Positions 8,520 through 16,350 of a stretch of DNA of 37,821 bases are shown piece after piece (the stretch's first letter is position 1; each line of letters begins with the position of its first letter). The translations under genes were made by a program, and so were the position numbers. The notes below the pieces were generated by a model. It saw only the letters and a list, made by a program, of their open reading frames with translations, searched no databases and was not told where the DNA came from. The DNA lies in the NCBI RefSeq assembly GCF_020169515.1, contig NZ_JAHMHW010000030.1:1-37821 (forward strand), read 5' to 3'. The stretch comes from Paenibacillus vietnamensis. GTDB taxonomy: Bacteria; Bacillota; Bacilli; Paenibacillales; Paenibacillaceae.

Positions 8520-9517
8520 ACCTCATCCACCTCCAAGCCTTCCCGGCGCAAAAGGGCGATAACGCTGTCGATCTCCGCGTCGCTGCCGAGCAGCTCGACG
8601 ATCAGCTGGCCGTAAGGCGTCTTCTTCATCCGGGACACCGTGCCTTGCAAAATGGCAAACTGCACGGAAGTCGTTTTCACCGCGTTATACAAAATAGGCT
8701 CGTATGTCAGATCGCCGATATACGTCATTCGCAGCAGCCGCCCGCCCCGCTCCCGCAGCGGCAGCCCGCTCGACGCGCTGTCCGCAACCTGATCGACGAA
8801 GTCCCGCGTGACGGGATGCTCCGGCTTCAAAAATACGTGAAGCACGTCGCCCATCTCCACGATTTCGCCCTGGTCGATGACGGCTACGCGGTCGCAGATC
8901 GACCGGATGACGTTCATCTCATGCGTAATGAGCAAAATCGTAATGCCAAGCTTAGCGTTAATATCCAGCAGCAGCGACAAAATGGAGCCCGTCGTCTGCG
9001 GATCGAGCGCCGAGGTCGCCTCGTCGCACAGCAGGACGTCGGGATTGTTCGCAAGCGCCCTGGCAATACCTACACGCTGCTTCTGGCCCCCCGAGAGCTG
9101 CGCCGGATATTTTTCCGCGTGGCCCTCGAGCGATACGAGCTTCAGCAGCTCGTCGACGCGCTTATTCACCTCGGCTTTGGGCATCTTCGCGAGGGTGAGC
9201 GGAAACGCGATATTTTCGCGAACGGTCGACATCGACAGCAGGTTGAAGTGCTGAAAAATCATCCCGATCCGCCTGCGCTCCCGCTGCAGCTGCCTCTCAG
9301 GCAAGCCGCTCAGCTCGACGTCGCCGACCGTCACCGTACCGGAGGTCGGTCTTTCAAGCAGGTTGACGCAGCGCAGCAGCGTGCTCTTTCCAGCTCCCGA
9401 ATGGCCGATAATGCCGAAGATCTCGCCTTTTTGCACCGTCAGGCTAACGCCCCGAACCGCTTCCACCGAAACCGCGCCGACGCGGTATGATTTTCTGATG
9501 TTATTGAGCTTGATCAG
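8516..9517 (-). CDS. metN: Methionine ABC transporter ATP-binding protein MetN, likely CTG start
   Basis: This is the ATPase of the methionine importer. It has Walker A GHSGAGKST, signature LSGGQKQRVGIARAL, Walker B LLCDEATSALD, H-loop LLITHE, and the C-terminal regulatory NIL/ACT-like domain (last ~80 residues) that senses methionine. The first standard start codon is the GTG at 9466 (316 residues), but that removes the first beta-strand of the ABC fold. The frame stays open upstream to a TAA, and the only sensible start is CTG at 9517, which gives an N-terminus (MIKLNNIRKSY) that aligns with Bacillus MetN. An AGGGGGG lies 6 nt upstream, in a leader of only about 25 nt. ATT at 9523 is the other possibility. 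Length from CTG is 333 residues, near the family norm. Confidence 0.92.
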   Translation of the reverse strand: MIKLNNIRKSYRVGAVSVEAVRGVSLTVQKGEIFGIIGHSGAGKSTLLRCVNLLERPTSGTVTVGDVELSGLPERQLQRERRRIGMIFQHFNLLSMSTVRENIAFPLTLAKMPKAEVNKRVDELLKLVSLEGHAEKYPAQLSGGQKQRVGIARALANNPDVLLCDEATSALDPQTTGSILSLLLDINAKLGITILLITHEMNVIRSICDRVAVIDQGEIVEMGDVLHVFLKPEHPVTRDFVDQVADSASSGLPLRERGGRLLRMTYIGDLTYEPILYNAVKTTSVQFAILQGTVSRMKKTPYGQLIVELLGSDAEIDSVIALLRREGLEVDEV

Positions 9518-9549
9518 CTGAATCCCCCCTATCGAGCAAACAAAGCCAC

Positions 9550-9579
9550 ATTATACAAAAGCTCACACAACTGCGTCAA
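9550..9579 (-). promoter_or_regulatory. Sigma-A promoter of metNIQ
   Basis: On the minus strand, TTGACG (9579-9574) and a perfect TATAAT (9555-9550) are separated by 18 bp. Transcription would start near 9543, leaving a leader too short for a SAM riboswitch; none of the conserved S-box sequence is present. Confidence 0.8.
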
Positions 9580-9763
9580 CAGTGAAAATAACCCAACAGC
9601 GCCAAAGCCGCTCGCCGATTGTCTATATTGTGTCCCCGGCCCATTTTTTCACTCGATTCTTATAGATGCACCTTTATAGAAATAACCTTCTTCCATGCAT
9701 CCAAAACGCCTCTGCTCCGCTCATGTCCGCTCGCCGTCCCCCGATGGCTCCCCGCCGGCTCCC

Positions 9764-10621
9764 TCACCCTTCCGGAAGGTCTTCGGGCTCCCATCCGATT
9801 GCCGCCTCAAGCGTTGTTAACAGCTGGCGTGCGCGATGCAAATCCGGCTTCGCCTTCAGCAGCCCGAGCTCCTCCCGGATATTCCGAACGTACTCGCCGC
9901 GCAGCCGATCCACCTGCTCTTCCGTCAGCGCGTACAAGTATTGGCGGACGACGTCGTGGGACACGTAACCTTCCCTGCTTTCAAGAAAATGATGCGGCGA
10001 CTGCTGGTACCACGCTCTCGCCCAAACCTTCAACGCCGCCGCAATCGGGCCGCGCCCGCCTGCCATCGCATGGAGCCGGTCGGCCGCGATCAGATTCCGG
10101 TAATGAACCGCGTTTCCCTCCGGATACGTGTTCGGGAGCGCATAGAACTGAAGCAGCCGGTCCAGTATGACGACATACGGCTCAGAACCTGACCGCTCCG
10201 CGCGGAACTGGCAGACGACCGCGGCGTGCGCGATGTCCTTCAGCAGCCTCAGCGCGTCCGCCGCCTCCTTTTTGCTCGGGGTGCCCGCAAAAAACACCCC
10301 CTGATTGCCCGCCCGAATGTCCGACCGATCGATCGCGTCGTGAAGCGCGTCCTCGAATTGCTCCTTGCTGTGCGGCGCCCACTGGGGAAAACGATCCATC
10401 AGCGCGCCCTTTACTCCGAACTCCCTGCGAAGGATCGAACGGAGCTCGATCCCCCCGCCCCCGCTCGCCTGCATGAAGATGTCGTGCAGCAGCGTCTCAA
10501 GCGATTTCGCTTTTTTTACCGCATCAATATCGGCATCGGGCACTGTGAATACGGCCGCGGCATCTTTCCTTTCAAGCTTGGCAACGAGCTGCCTCAGCTC
10601 GTTTAATAGCGTATCCTCCAT
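9764..10621 (-). CDS. Hypothetical protein, 285 residues
   Basis: I do not recognise this protein. It is soluble, with no signal peptide or membrane segment, and mostly helical in appearance. It begins with a charged helix (NELRQLVAKLERKDAAAV). The middle carries a Gly-run (QASGGGGIELRSILRREFG), and the C-terminal half is rich in aromatic and charged residues (KVWARAWYQQSPHHFLE). No catalytic motif stands out. GGAGGG 7 nt upstream of the ATG and normal codon use support a real gene. It stands alone, divergent from the GNAT gene and downstream of nothing obvious. No clear terminator follows its stop. Confidence 0.75.
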   Translation of the reverse strand: MEDTLLNELRQLVAKLERKDAAAVFTVPDADIDAVKKAKSLETLLHDIFMQASGGGGIELRSILRREFGVKGALMDRFPQWAPHSKEQFEDALHDAIDRSDIRAGNQGVFFAGTPSKKEAADALRLLKDIAHAAVVCQFRAERSGSEPYVVILDRLLQFYALPNTYPEGNAVHYRNLIAADRLHAMAGGRGPIAAALKVWARAWYQQSPHHFLESREGYVSHDVVRQYLYALTEEQVDRLRGEYVRNIREELGLLKAKPDLHRARQLLTTLEAAIGWEPEDLPEG

Positions 10622-10756
10622 GGACCATCCCTCCTTTTACGCCTTATCTTCCCACCCGGCAGCATTTTTAAGCTTGTCAGGCCTGCTGAATAATCGAACG
10701 TGCGCCCGGAAAAATTATGTATCGCAACTAATAACGTACAGAAAGCGTGAGAGCCT

Positions 10757-11293
10757 TTGGAATGGTACGAGAAGCTGAACGACTACTTCCCGGAACACGA
10801 AATGAAGCACCCTCAGCAGCTGAAGGAGCTGATTGAGGAGAACGAGTTCTATCACAAAGAAGAAACCGACGACTATATTATGCTGTATGCCGATTTTCCG
10901 ACGTTCGTCTTTATCGATTACCTGCTCGTCACCTCGAACACCCGCGGGAAGGGAATGGGCACAAAAATCCTGGACCGCCTGAAGGCCAGAGGAAAGCTGA
11001 TTATTCTCGAAGCCGAGCCGGTAATGCCGAAGGACAGCGACAGCGAGCGGCGGCTGACGTTTTATTACCGGAACGGATTTAAAAAAGCGGACCTGATCCG
11101 CTACACCCGCCGGGACGAACAGGATGAGCCGTATACCATGCATGTGCTGTACTGGTCCCCTGCCGGTATCCCGCAAGCGATTGTGCTCGAAAAGATGGAG
11201 CTGGCCTGCGACGAAATTCACAACTTCCGCTCCAAGCGGCATTACGGGCGCCAATTGGTCGATCTTGATGAAGCGTTGGACTGGAAAAACTAA
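10757..11293 (+). CDS. GNAT-family N-acetyltransferase
   Basis: A 178-residue cytoplasmic protein of the GNAT fold. The acetyl-CoA pyrophosphate-binding motif is TRGKGMGTKIL at about residues 62-72, preceded by the beta-4 strand FVFIDYLLV and followed by a beta-5 segment (KLIILEAEPV) and the FYYRNGFKKAD motif near residue 105. The substrate is unknown. The start is TTG at 10757: a TGA lies three codons upstream in frame and the next ATG (10802) would remove part of the fold. The ribosome binding site is weak (GTGAGAG). It ends just before a terminator hairpin that serves the convergent bcp gene. Confidence 0.85.
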   Translation: MEWYEKLNDYFPEHEMKHPQQLKELIEENEFYHKEETDDYIMLYADFPTFVFIDYLLVTSNTRGKGMGTKILDRLKARGKLIILEAEPVMPKDSDSERRLTFYYRNGFKKADLIRYTRRDEQDEPYTMHVLYWSPAGIPQAIVLEKMELACDEIHNFRSKRHYGRQLVDLDEALDWKN

Positions 11294-11319
11294 AAAACCG
11301 CCGATAAATTCGACGGTTT
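11291..11319 (-). terminator. Terminator of bcp between convergent genes
   Basis: A hairpin with arms AAACCGTCG and CGGCGGTTT (one mismatch, AT-rich loop) is followed on the minus strand by TTTTTT. The plus strand lacks a T-run after the stem, so it serves mainly the minus-strand operon. Confidence 0.7.
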
Positions 11320-11328
11320 ACATGATTC

Positions 11329-11796
11329 CTACAACTCTTTAACGGCATCAAGCACCTTTTCGACATGTCCCTTCACCCGGATGTTCCGCCATTCCTGCAC
11401 CAGCCTGCCGTCCGCGCCGATCAGGAAGGTGGAGCGGACAAGCCCCATATACTCCCTGCCGTACAGCTTCTTCAGCTTCCATACGCCGTACAGCTCGCAT
11501 ACTTGGTGCTCGGTATCGGCCAGCAGCAGAAAAGGCAGCGAATGTTTCTCTATGAATCGCAGGTGCGTCTCGACGGTATCGATGCTGATGCCCAAAATGA
11601 CGGTGCCGAGCCGCAGCAGCTCCGCATTCGCGTCACGGAAATCGCAGGATTGCTGCGTGCAGGCCGTCGTCAAATCCTTCGGATAAAAATACAAAACGAC
11701 ATTCCGTCCCCGGTAATCGCTAAGCTTCGCCGTTTTACCGTCCGATGACGGAAGCTCAAAATCCGGCGCTAGCTCTCCTATTTTCAATTCAGTCAT
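11329..11796 (-). CDS. bcp: Thioredoxin-dependent peroxiredoxin, Bcp/PrxQ type
   Basis: A 155-residue cytoplasmic peroxiredoxin that reduces hydrogen peroxide and organic peroxides with thioredoxin. The active site reads FYPKDLTTACTQQSCDFRD: the peroxidatic Cys is in TTACT and the PrxQ-type resolving Cys follows five residues later. APDFELPSSDG near the N-terminus is typical. TTACT replaces the usual TPGCT, a mild deviation. The ATG at 11796 is preferred over 11802 because CGGGAG is then 7 nt away. It follows the ABC exporter genes in the same direction with a 58-bp gap, so it may be read from their transcript. Confidence 0.93.
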   Translation of the reverse strand: MTELKIGELAPDFELPSSDGKTAKLSDYRGRNVVLYFYPKDLTTACTQQSCDFRDANAELLRLGTVILGISIDTVETHLRFIEKHSLPFLLLADTEHQVCELYGVWKLKKLYGREYMGLVRSTFLIGADGRLVQEWRNIRVKGHVEKVLDAVKEL

Positions 11797-11854
11797 AGTC
11801 ATACTCCCGTTCTGCTTCGTCTTTGGCTGACAGTCACTTCCGAAACTTTAGCCG

Positions 11855-12646
11855 TTAGGAGCCCGCACCCCGGTACCGCTTCACGCCGTGGTTCCAAAGC
11901 AGCAGGCCGAGAGAAAATACGATAAGGCCCATAACCGGAGTCATCAGCGCCAGACTCGAAAGGTCATCCGCTTTTTTCTCCAAAAAGTAGGAAGCCGGAA
12001 TGACGCCGACAAACGCAAACGGCAGCAGCCAGGTTAAGACGAAGCGGATCATTTTGTTGTAAATGTTGACCGGGTAACGGCCGTAGTTCTGGATATTGTA
12101 GATGAGCGGCACGATGCCGGTCGGCGCGTCCGAATAGAACGAAATGGCGCTCAGCGCCGTATAGATCCCGGCATAAATGAACACCGCGCCAAGCACGAGC
12201 AAGAGCAGCATCAGCACGTCAAGCGCATGGAACGGCAGCCCGAGCTGTGTCCAGCACATCGCCATGATGCCGGCGCCTACGACAGAGCCGATGAGCGACG
12301 GCGGATCGACATTTTCAAACAACACTTGAAACAGGCTGTGCGCCGGCCGGGTCAGCACCCGGTCCATCTCCCCTTTCACGATATACCGTTCGCTGAAGTT
12401 CCAGATGCTGAAGAAGGTGCTGAACAAGCCGTACGGGATCATAAAGAAGCCGTATACGAACACGACCTCCGCCTCCGACCAGCCGCCGAGCGATGGTGTA
12501 TGCTGGAACACGATCAGAATAAAAATCAGGTTCATCCCCTGGAACAGCAGATCGGACAGCACCTCGATCCAGAAATCCGCGCGGTACGTAAGGCGGGTTT
12601 TGGCGTAATTTTTAATATATTCCCAGAATAGCGTTGCGTATCTCAT
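11855..12646 (-). CDS. ABC-2 family permease (COG3694 type)
   Basis: A 263-residue integral membrane protein with about six hydrophobic segments. It is the second permease of a three-gene exporter of the COG4586/COG4587/COG3694 type. Recognisable stretches are the opening RYATLFWEYIKNYAKTRL, the cytoplasmic RYIVKGEMDRVLTRPAHSLFQ loop and the NYGRYPVNIYNK segment. The substrate cannot be inferred. The ATG at 12646 has GGGAGGG 7 nt upstream and lies 4 bp after the stop of the first permease, so the upstream in-frame extension to 12751 is not used. Confidence 0.9.
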   Translation of the reverse strand: MRYATLFWEYIKNYAKTRLTYRADFWIEVLSDLLFQGMNLIFILIVFQHTPSLGGWSEAEVVFVYGFFMIPYGLFSTFFSIWNFSERYIVKGEMDRVLTRPAHSLFQVLFENVDPPSLIGSVVGAGIMAMCWTQLGLPFHALDVLMLLLLVLGAVFIYAGIYTALSAISFYSDAPTGIVPLIYNIQNYGRYPVNIYNKMIRFVLTWLLPFAFVGVIPASYFLEKKADDLSSLALMTPVMGLIVFSLGLLLWNHGVKRYRGAGS

Positions 12647-12650
12647 CTCG

Positions 12651-13445
12651 TTACCCTCCCTGCACGAACAAGCGTCTGCGGGCTGCGCGCCACATGAACC
12701 AGATCGGCACAAGCAGGACGGCGAACCACAGCACCTGCAAGCCGAATACATGCAGCGCCTCGCCTGCCGGCGTACGGCCCGTAAAAACGGAACTCGGCAA
12801 ATACGTGATCGCCTGAAACGGCAGCCACTGCATAATGGTTGACAGCCAGCCCGGGAAAAACGCGATCGGAACGACGACGCCGGAGAACAGGTCGACCATT
12901 ACGCGCTTCATCCGCATCATGCCCTCATTGTTTTCGACAAAAAACGCGAACAACCCCGTCAAAATATTAATTTGCGAATTGATCAGGAAGCTGAAAAACA
13001 GCATGACCAGATAGATCAGCCAGGTGACCGGATCCGTCGGGAGCGTGACCGGGAAGATGAGACAGACGACGATCATCCCCGGAATCATGAACAGCAGCAT
13101 GCGGAACAGCCCTTCCCCGAAGCCCTGCATCATTTTGACCAGCAGGTACGAGTAAGGCCGGATGAGCTGAACGGCAACGCTGCCGTCACGGATCTCGTTC
13201 GCAATTTCGCGGTCCAGATTGTTGAAATAAAAGGCCCGCGCCATCCAGGATACGGCCACGTAGGTCGTCATCTGGCTGACCGTGAAGCCGGCCAGCGTCG
13301 GCTGATCGCCGTAAATCGCCTGCCATAGGAAGTAGTATGCGCCTATGTTAATGGCATAAATAATAATGCCGCTGTAGTAATTGACCCGGTAAGCGAGCAT
13401 CATCAGAAAGCGGATCCGGACAAAATCGAAATAAGCGCTCATCAT
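12651..13445 (-). CDS. ABC-2 family permease (COG4587 type)
   Basis: A 264-residue membrane protein with about six hydrophobic segments that pairs with the neighbouring permease. The loop LDREIANEIRDGSVAVQLIRPYSYLL is the counterpart of the KGEMDRVLTRPAH loop in its partner and is typical of this family. The start (ATG at 13445, or the adjacent ATG at 13442) overlaps the ATPase stop as ATGATG/TGA. Together with the ATPase it would form an efflux pump of unknown substrate. Confidence 0.9.
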   Translation of the reverse strand: MMSAYFDFVRIRFLMMLAYRVNYYSGIIIYAINIGAYYFLWQAIYGDQPTLAGFTVSQMTTYVAVSWMARAFYFNNLDREIANEIRDGSVAVQLIRPYSYLLVKMMQGFGEGLFRMLLFMIPGMIVVCLIFPVTLPTDPVTWLIYLVMLFFSFLINSQINILTGLFAFFVENNEGMMRMKRVMVDLFSGVVVPIAFFPGWLSTIMQWLPFQAITYLPSSVFTGRTPAGEALHVFGLQVLWFAVLLVPIWFMWRAARRRLFVQGG

Positions 13446-14467
13446 GGCGTCGCCGACTCCTTACCCGCCGCAGCCGAGCCGGTCTGGTAAATGCCGCGAA
13501 CGATATCGTCCGTATTCGTCTCGAAAATTTTAATGTCGCGGATATCCGCTCCGCCTACAACCCGGGCAAGCGCATCGGAAACGCTGACGGCGTGCGGCAG
13601 CCACATTTTGGCGGTTACGTCGTTCTCGAGCGTCCAGGTGACATTAAGCGTTTCCGTCAGCTGCTGCAGCTTGGACAGAGACGTCTGGGAGGCGAATTGG
13701 AACTGGATTTCACGCCCCTTGCTCCAGCGCGTCTTAAGTTCCTCCAGGCCCCCGTCATAAATGATTCTTCCGTCATCCAGCATAACGACCCGCGTACAGA
13801 GCGCTTCGATGTCCTGAAGATCGTGTGTCGTCAGCAAAATCGTCGTTCCCTGCTCCCTGTTCATCTGCATCAGAAAATCCCGGATCTCCGTCTTTACGAC
13901 GATATCGAGTCCGATCGTCGGCTCGTCGAGGAAAAGGATCGACGGATTGTGAAGCAGCGACGCCACAAGCTCGCAGCGCATCCGCTGCCCGAGGCTGAGC
14001 TTGCGGACCGGCCTGTTCAGCAAATCGCCAAGCTGCAGCCGCTCGACCAGCTCGTTCAGCCGCTTCTTGAAATCGTGCTCCGAAACCCGGTACACCTTGC
14101 GCAGCAGCTGGAACGACTCGATCACGCCGATATCCCACCAGAGCTGGGAACGCTGTCCGAAAACAACTCCGATGCCGTTCACGAATTTTTCCCTGTCCTT
14201 ATAGGGAACAAATCCGTTTACTTTGATCTCGCCCGAAGTGGGCACCAGTATGCCCGTCAGCATTTTGATCGTTGTCGATTTCCCGGCTCCGTTCTCCCCG
14301 ATGTATCCGCATATTTCGCCTTGCGGAATTTGGAAAGATATATCTTTAACCGCCGTCACCTCGCTGTACTCCCGTTTGAACAGGTCCTTGAGGGCGCCGG
14401 ATAAGCCTTCGCGATTTTTTTGCACCCGAAACTGCTTTCGTAAATCCTTCACATCTATGGCCAGCAT
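13442..14467 (-). CDS. ABC transporter ATP-binding protein (COG4586 type)
   Basis: A 341-residue ATPase that energises the two downstream permeases. Walker A GENGAGKST is near residue 56, the signature region is the slightly divergent LSLGQRMRCELVASL, Walker B is ILFLDEPTIGLD and the switch His lies in LLTTHDL. The Q-loop segment VFGQRSQLWWDI is characteristic of this exporter family. A C-terminal extension of ~100 residues follows the nucleotide-binding domain. The ATG at 14467 is 13 nt from AAGGGG, a long spacing. A 14-bp perfect palindrome lies between the likely promoter and this ribosome binding site. Confidence 0.92.
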   Translation of the reverse strand: MLAIDVKDLRKQFRVQKNREGLSGALKDLFKREYSEVTAVKDISFQIPQGEICGYIGENGAGKSTTIKMLTGILVPTSGEIKVNGFVPYKDREKFVNGIGVVFGQRSQLWWDIGVIESFQLLRKVYRVSEHDFKKRLNELVERLQLGDLLNRPVRKLSLGQRMRCELVASLLHNPSILFLDEPTIGLDIVVKTEIRDFLMQMNREQGTTILLTTHDLQDIEALCTRVVMLDDGRIIYDGGLEELKTRWSKGREIQFQFASQTSLSKLQQLTETLNVTWTLENDVTAKMWLPHAVSVSDALARVVGGADIRDIKIFETNTDDIVRGIYQTGSAAAGKESATP

Positions 14468-14497
14468 TGGAATGGTATAGCCCCTTTCGTTTTCGAC

Positions 14498-14511
14498 ATT
14501 TCCTAGGAAAT
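14498..14511 (-). promoter_or_regulatory. Perfect 14-bp palindrome upstream of the ABC exporter operon
   Basis: ATTTCCTAGGAAAT is fully self-complementary. A possible -10 element (TATAAA on the minus strand, 14523-14518) sits just upstream, so the palindrome would overlap the first transcribed bases, a typical repressor position. The -35 element is not clear. Confidence 0.4.
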
Positions 14512-14523
14512 ACCGATTTTATA

Positions 14524-14820
14524 TGACCTAAAATGATAAAACTTGCGTCGGCATGTCCTTCGCCTTTATAATTTTATGATATGTAATCATACATCAGTTC
14601 AAGCGAAGCGTAAACGGCTCGGGACGATTACATCCAACAAGCGTAAACGGCTGGCTCTGTGTACGAACAGATAGCTGCAGCTTTGCGAAAAATTCGGTTC
14701 TGTGCTTTCCTTTGGCGGCAAAAAGTCGTGCCGCCTAGAAATATAAGTCGGTTTTAAGCTCAAACTTATACTGCCTTATATTTTTTAGAATAACTCAATG
14801 CCCGGTACGCGCAAGCCTGC
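14524..14820. other. Gene-free stretch with repeat fragments
   Basis: No coding region is supported here. Two copies of AAGCGTAAACGGCT (14606-14619 and 14639-14652) lie 33 bp apart. A hairpin GGCGGCA/TGCCGCC spans 14715-14736. An inverted-repeat element at 14740-14782 (arms AATATAAG and CTTATATT) resembles one after the aminomutase gene at 17711-17757. Confidence 0.5.
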
Positions 14821-14881
14821 GTGTTACAATTTCTTTAGCATACCCGAGCCAACAGTCCTTGAAAGGAGCACTTCTAACGAA

Positions 14882-15961
14882 ATGCGCAAACAAGCGAAGA
14901 AGAAAAAACGGTGGAAATGGTTATTTGTCAGCCTCTCGGTCATTATAGGTGCGGCGCTTGCGTTCGCCATCTATTGGGGAGTCGGCGTATATAATGCATT
15001 GGACAACTTTAGCGACGAAAATCCGGACGAGACCGTTGTTAACGATCCGGAGAACACCCCGGTTCCGATTCCTGAATGGGAGGGCACGGAGCGGGTTAAC
15101 ATTATGCTGCTGGGCGGGGATGCCCGCGGCCTGGACGAAGGTCAAATGGCGCGGTCCGACTCCATACTCGTCGCCTCTTTTGACCCGGTAACGAAGAAGG
15201 CGCATCTCTTCTCCGTTCTTCGGGATACGTATGTGAATATCGAAGGCCACGGCCGGGGCCGCGTGAATACGGCGATCACGCTGGGCGGATATCCGCTTGC
15301 GATGAAAACGGTCGGCGATTTGCTCGGTCTCGACATTCAATATTACGTCTACACCGACTTTGAAGGCTTTAAGGCTCTGATCGACACGATCGGCGGCATT
15401 TACTTTGATGTCGAGAAGGACATGCACTACGTCGACAACGCTGACGGCAACCGGTACGATATCGATCTGAAAAAGGGCTACCAGCTGCTGGACGGCAGCA
15501 AGGCTCTACAATACGTGCGGTTCCGCCACGACGCGATGAGCGATTTTACGCGCACGGAGCGCCAGCGCAATTTCCTGCAGGCAGTATCCAAAGAGCTTCA
15601 GTCCACCTGGAACATCGTCCGGATGAAGAAGATTCTTGACAGCGTACAGCCTTATGTAGATATGAATATCAGCGTCACCGACATGCTGAAGCTCGGCCAG
15701 CTTGGCGTCAAGAGCCATGTCGCCAGCACGACCCAAATTCCGCCGATGGAGCTCATCGCCGAGGACCGTGTCGGAGGAGCTTCCGTCATCGGGATCAGCG
15801 ACGAGGATGCTCTTCGGGCGTATGTCCAATCGACTTTGCAGAAGGACGACACGCTGGTGCCGCCTACGGCATCTCCTGACGGCGCCTCATCCGTGGATGC
15901 CGCCGGGACAGTAAGCGGCAGCGAAACCGACAGTTTGATGTCAGGTCAAGCTCAACAGTAG
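14882..15961 (+). CDS. LytR-CpsA-Psr (LCP) family protein
   Basis: A 359-residue type II membrane protein. A Lys-rich cytoplasmic start is followed by one membrane segment (residues ~15-38), and the LCP domain lies outside. LCP enzymes transfer teichoic acid or other anionic glycans from lipid carriers to peptidoglycan. Family motifs are NIMLLGGDARG, RSDSILVASFDP, FSVLRDTYV, RVNTAITLGG, DTIGGIYFDVEKDM and YVRFRHDAMSDFTRTERQR, which include the conserved Asp and Arg residues that bind the pyrophosphate. The tail is Ser/Ala/Gly-rich and low in complexity. The ATG at 14882 is preceded by AAAGGAG at 13-nt spacing with no nearer start. A terminator follows at once, so it appears monocistronic. Confidence 0.92.
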   Translation: MRKQAKKKKRWKWLFVSLSVIIGAALAFAIYWGVGVYNALDNFSDENPDETVVNDPENTPVPIPEWEGTERVNIMLLGGDARGLDEGQMARSDSILVASFDPVTKKAHLFSVLRDTYVNIEGHGRGRVNTAITLGGYPLAMKTVGDLLGLDIQYYVYTDFEGFKALIDTIGGIYFDVEKDMHYVDNADGNRYDIDLKKGYQLLDGSKALQYVRFRHDAMSDFTRTERQRNFLQAVSKELQSTWNIVRMKKILDSVQPYVDMNISVTDMLKLGQLGVKSHVASTTQIPPMELIAEDRVGGASVIGISDEDALRAYVQSTLQKDDTLVPPTASPDGASSVDAAGTVSGSETDSLMSGQAQQ

Positions 15962-15967
15962 CTAACC

Positions 15968-16008
15968 ATACACGCAGGCGGCGTTTGCTGCTTGCGTGTA
16001 TTTTATTA
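15968..16008 (+). terminator. Terminator of the LCP gene
   Basis: A hairpin with arms ATACACGCA (15968-15976) and TGCGTGTAT (15993-16001) is followed by TTTATT. Confidence 0.8.
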
Positions 16009-16097
16009 TAGCTGCAATTTGATGCGCCTGGACTCATAACCCCCGGCTGGCTTCTTGCCGTCGCACATTTGCACCCGACACTAGCCATTCCATAGTA

Positions 16098-16120
16098 TTA
16101 ACTGTATTTCATACAGCTAA
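16098..16120. repeat. 23-bp imperfect palindrome, copy 1
   Basis: The sequence begins TTAACTGTAT and ends ATACAGCTAA, so the ends pair except at one position. A second copy lies 51 bp downstream (16149-16171). The gene-free interval 16009-16350 holds nothing else that I recognise. Confidence 0.6.
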
Positions 16121-16148
16121 ATTCCTCTCCCAGCTTCATTTTTACGGA

Positions 16149-16171
16149 TTAACTGTATTCACTACAGCTAA
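16149..16171. repeat. 23-bp imperfect palindrome, copy 2
   Basis: It differs from copy 1 only in the central three or so bases and keeps the TTAACTGTA/TACAGCTAA ends. It lies 180 bp upstream of the aminomutase start. It could be an operator pair or copies of a dispersed intergenic repeat. Confidence 0.6.
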
Positions 16172-16350
16172 TATAGTCTAAATCAGAGTATCGGGCCAAT
16201 TGGGCCTATTTAGATACATTAAATCCAGTAATTTTACGATGTCGAAGCTTCGGACAAATCTAGATCCATCATATCCAGCTTTCATCCGATTACTCATCGA
16301 ACTTCAAGCTCCATAACCCATAAAGCACGTTATTAAAAGGAGGAATACCT

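Noticed and set aside
9518..9763. SAM (S-box) or T-box riboswitch before metN
   Set aside because: The promoter leaves a leader of only ~25 nt, and none of the conserved riboswitch sequence is present.
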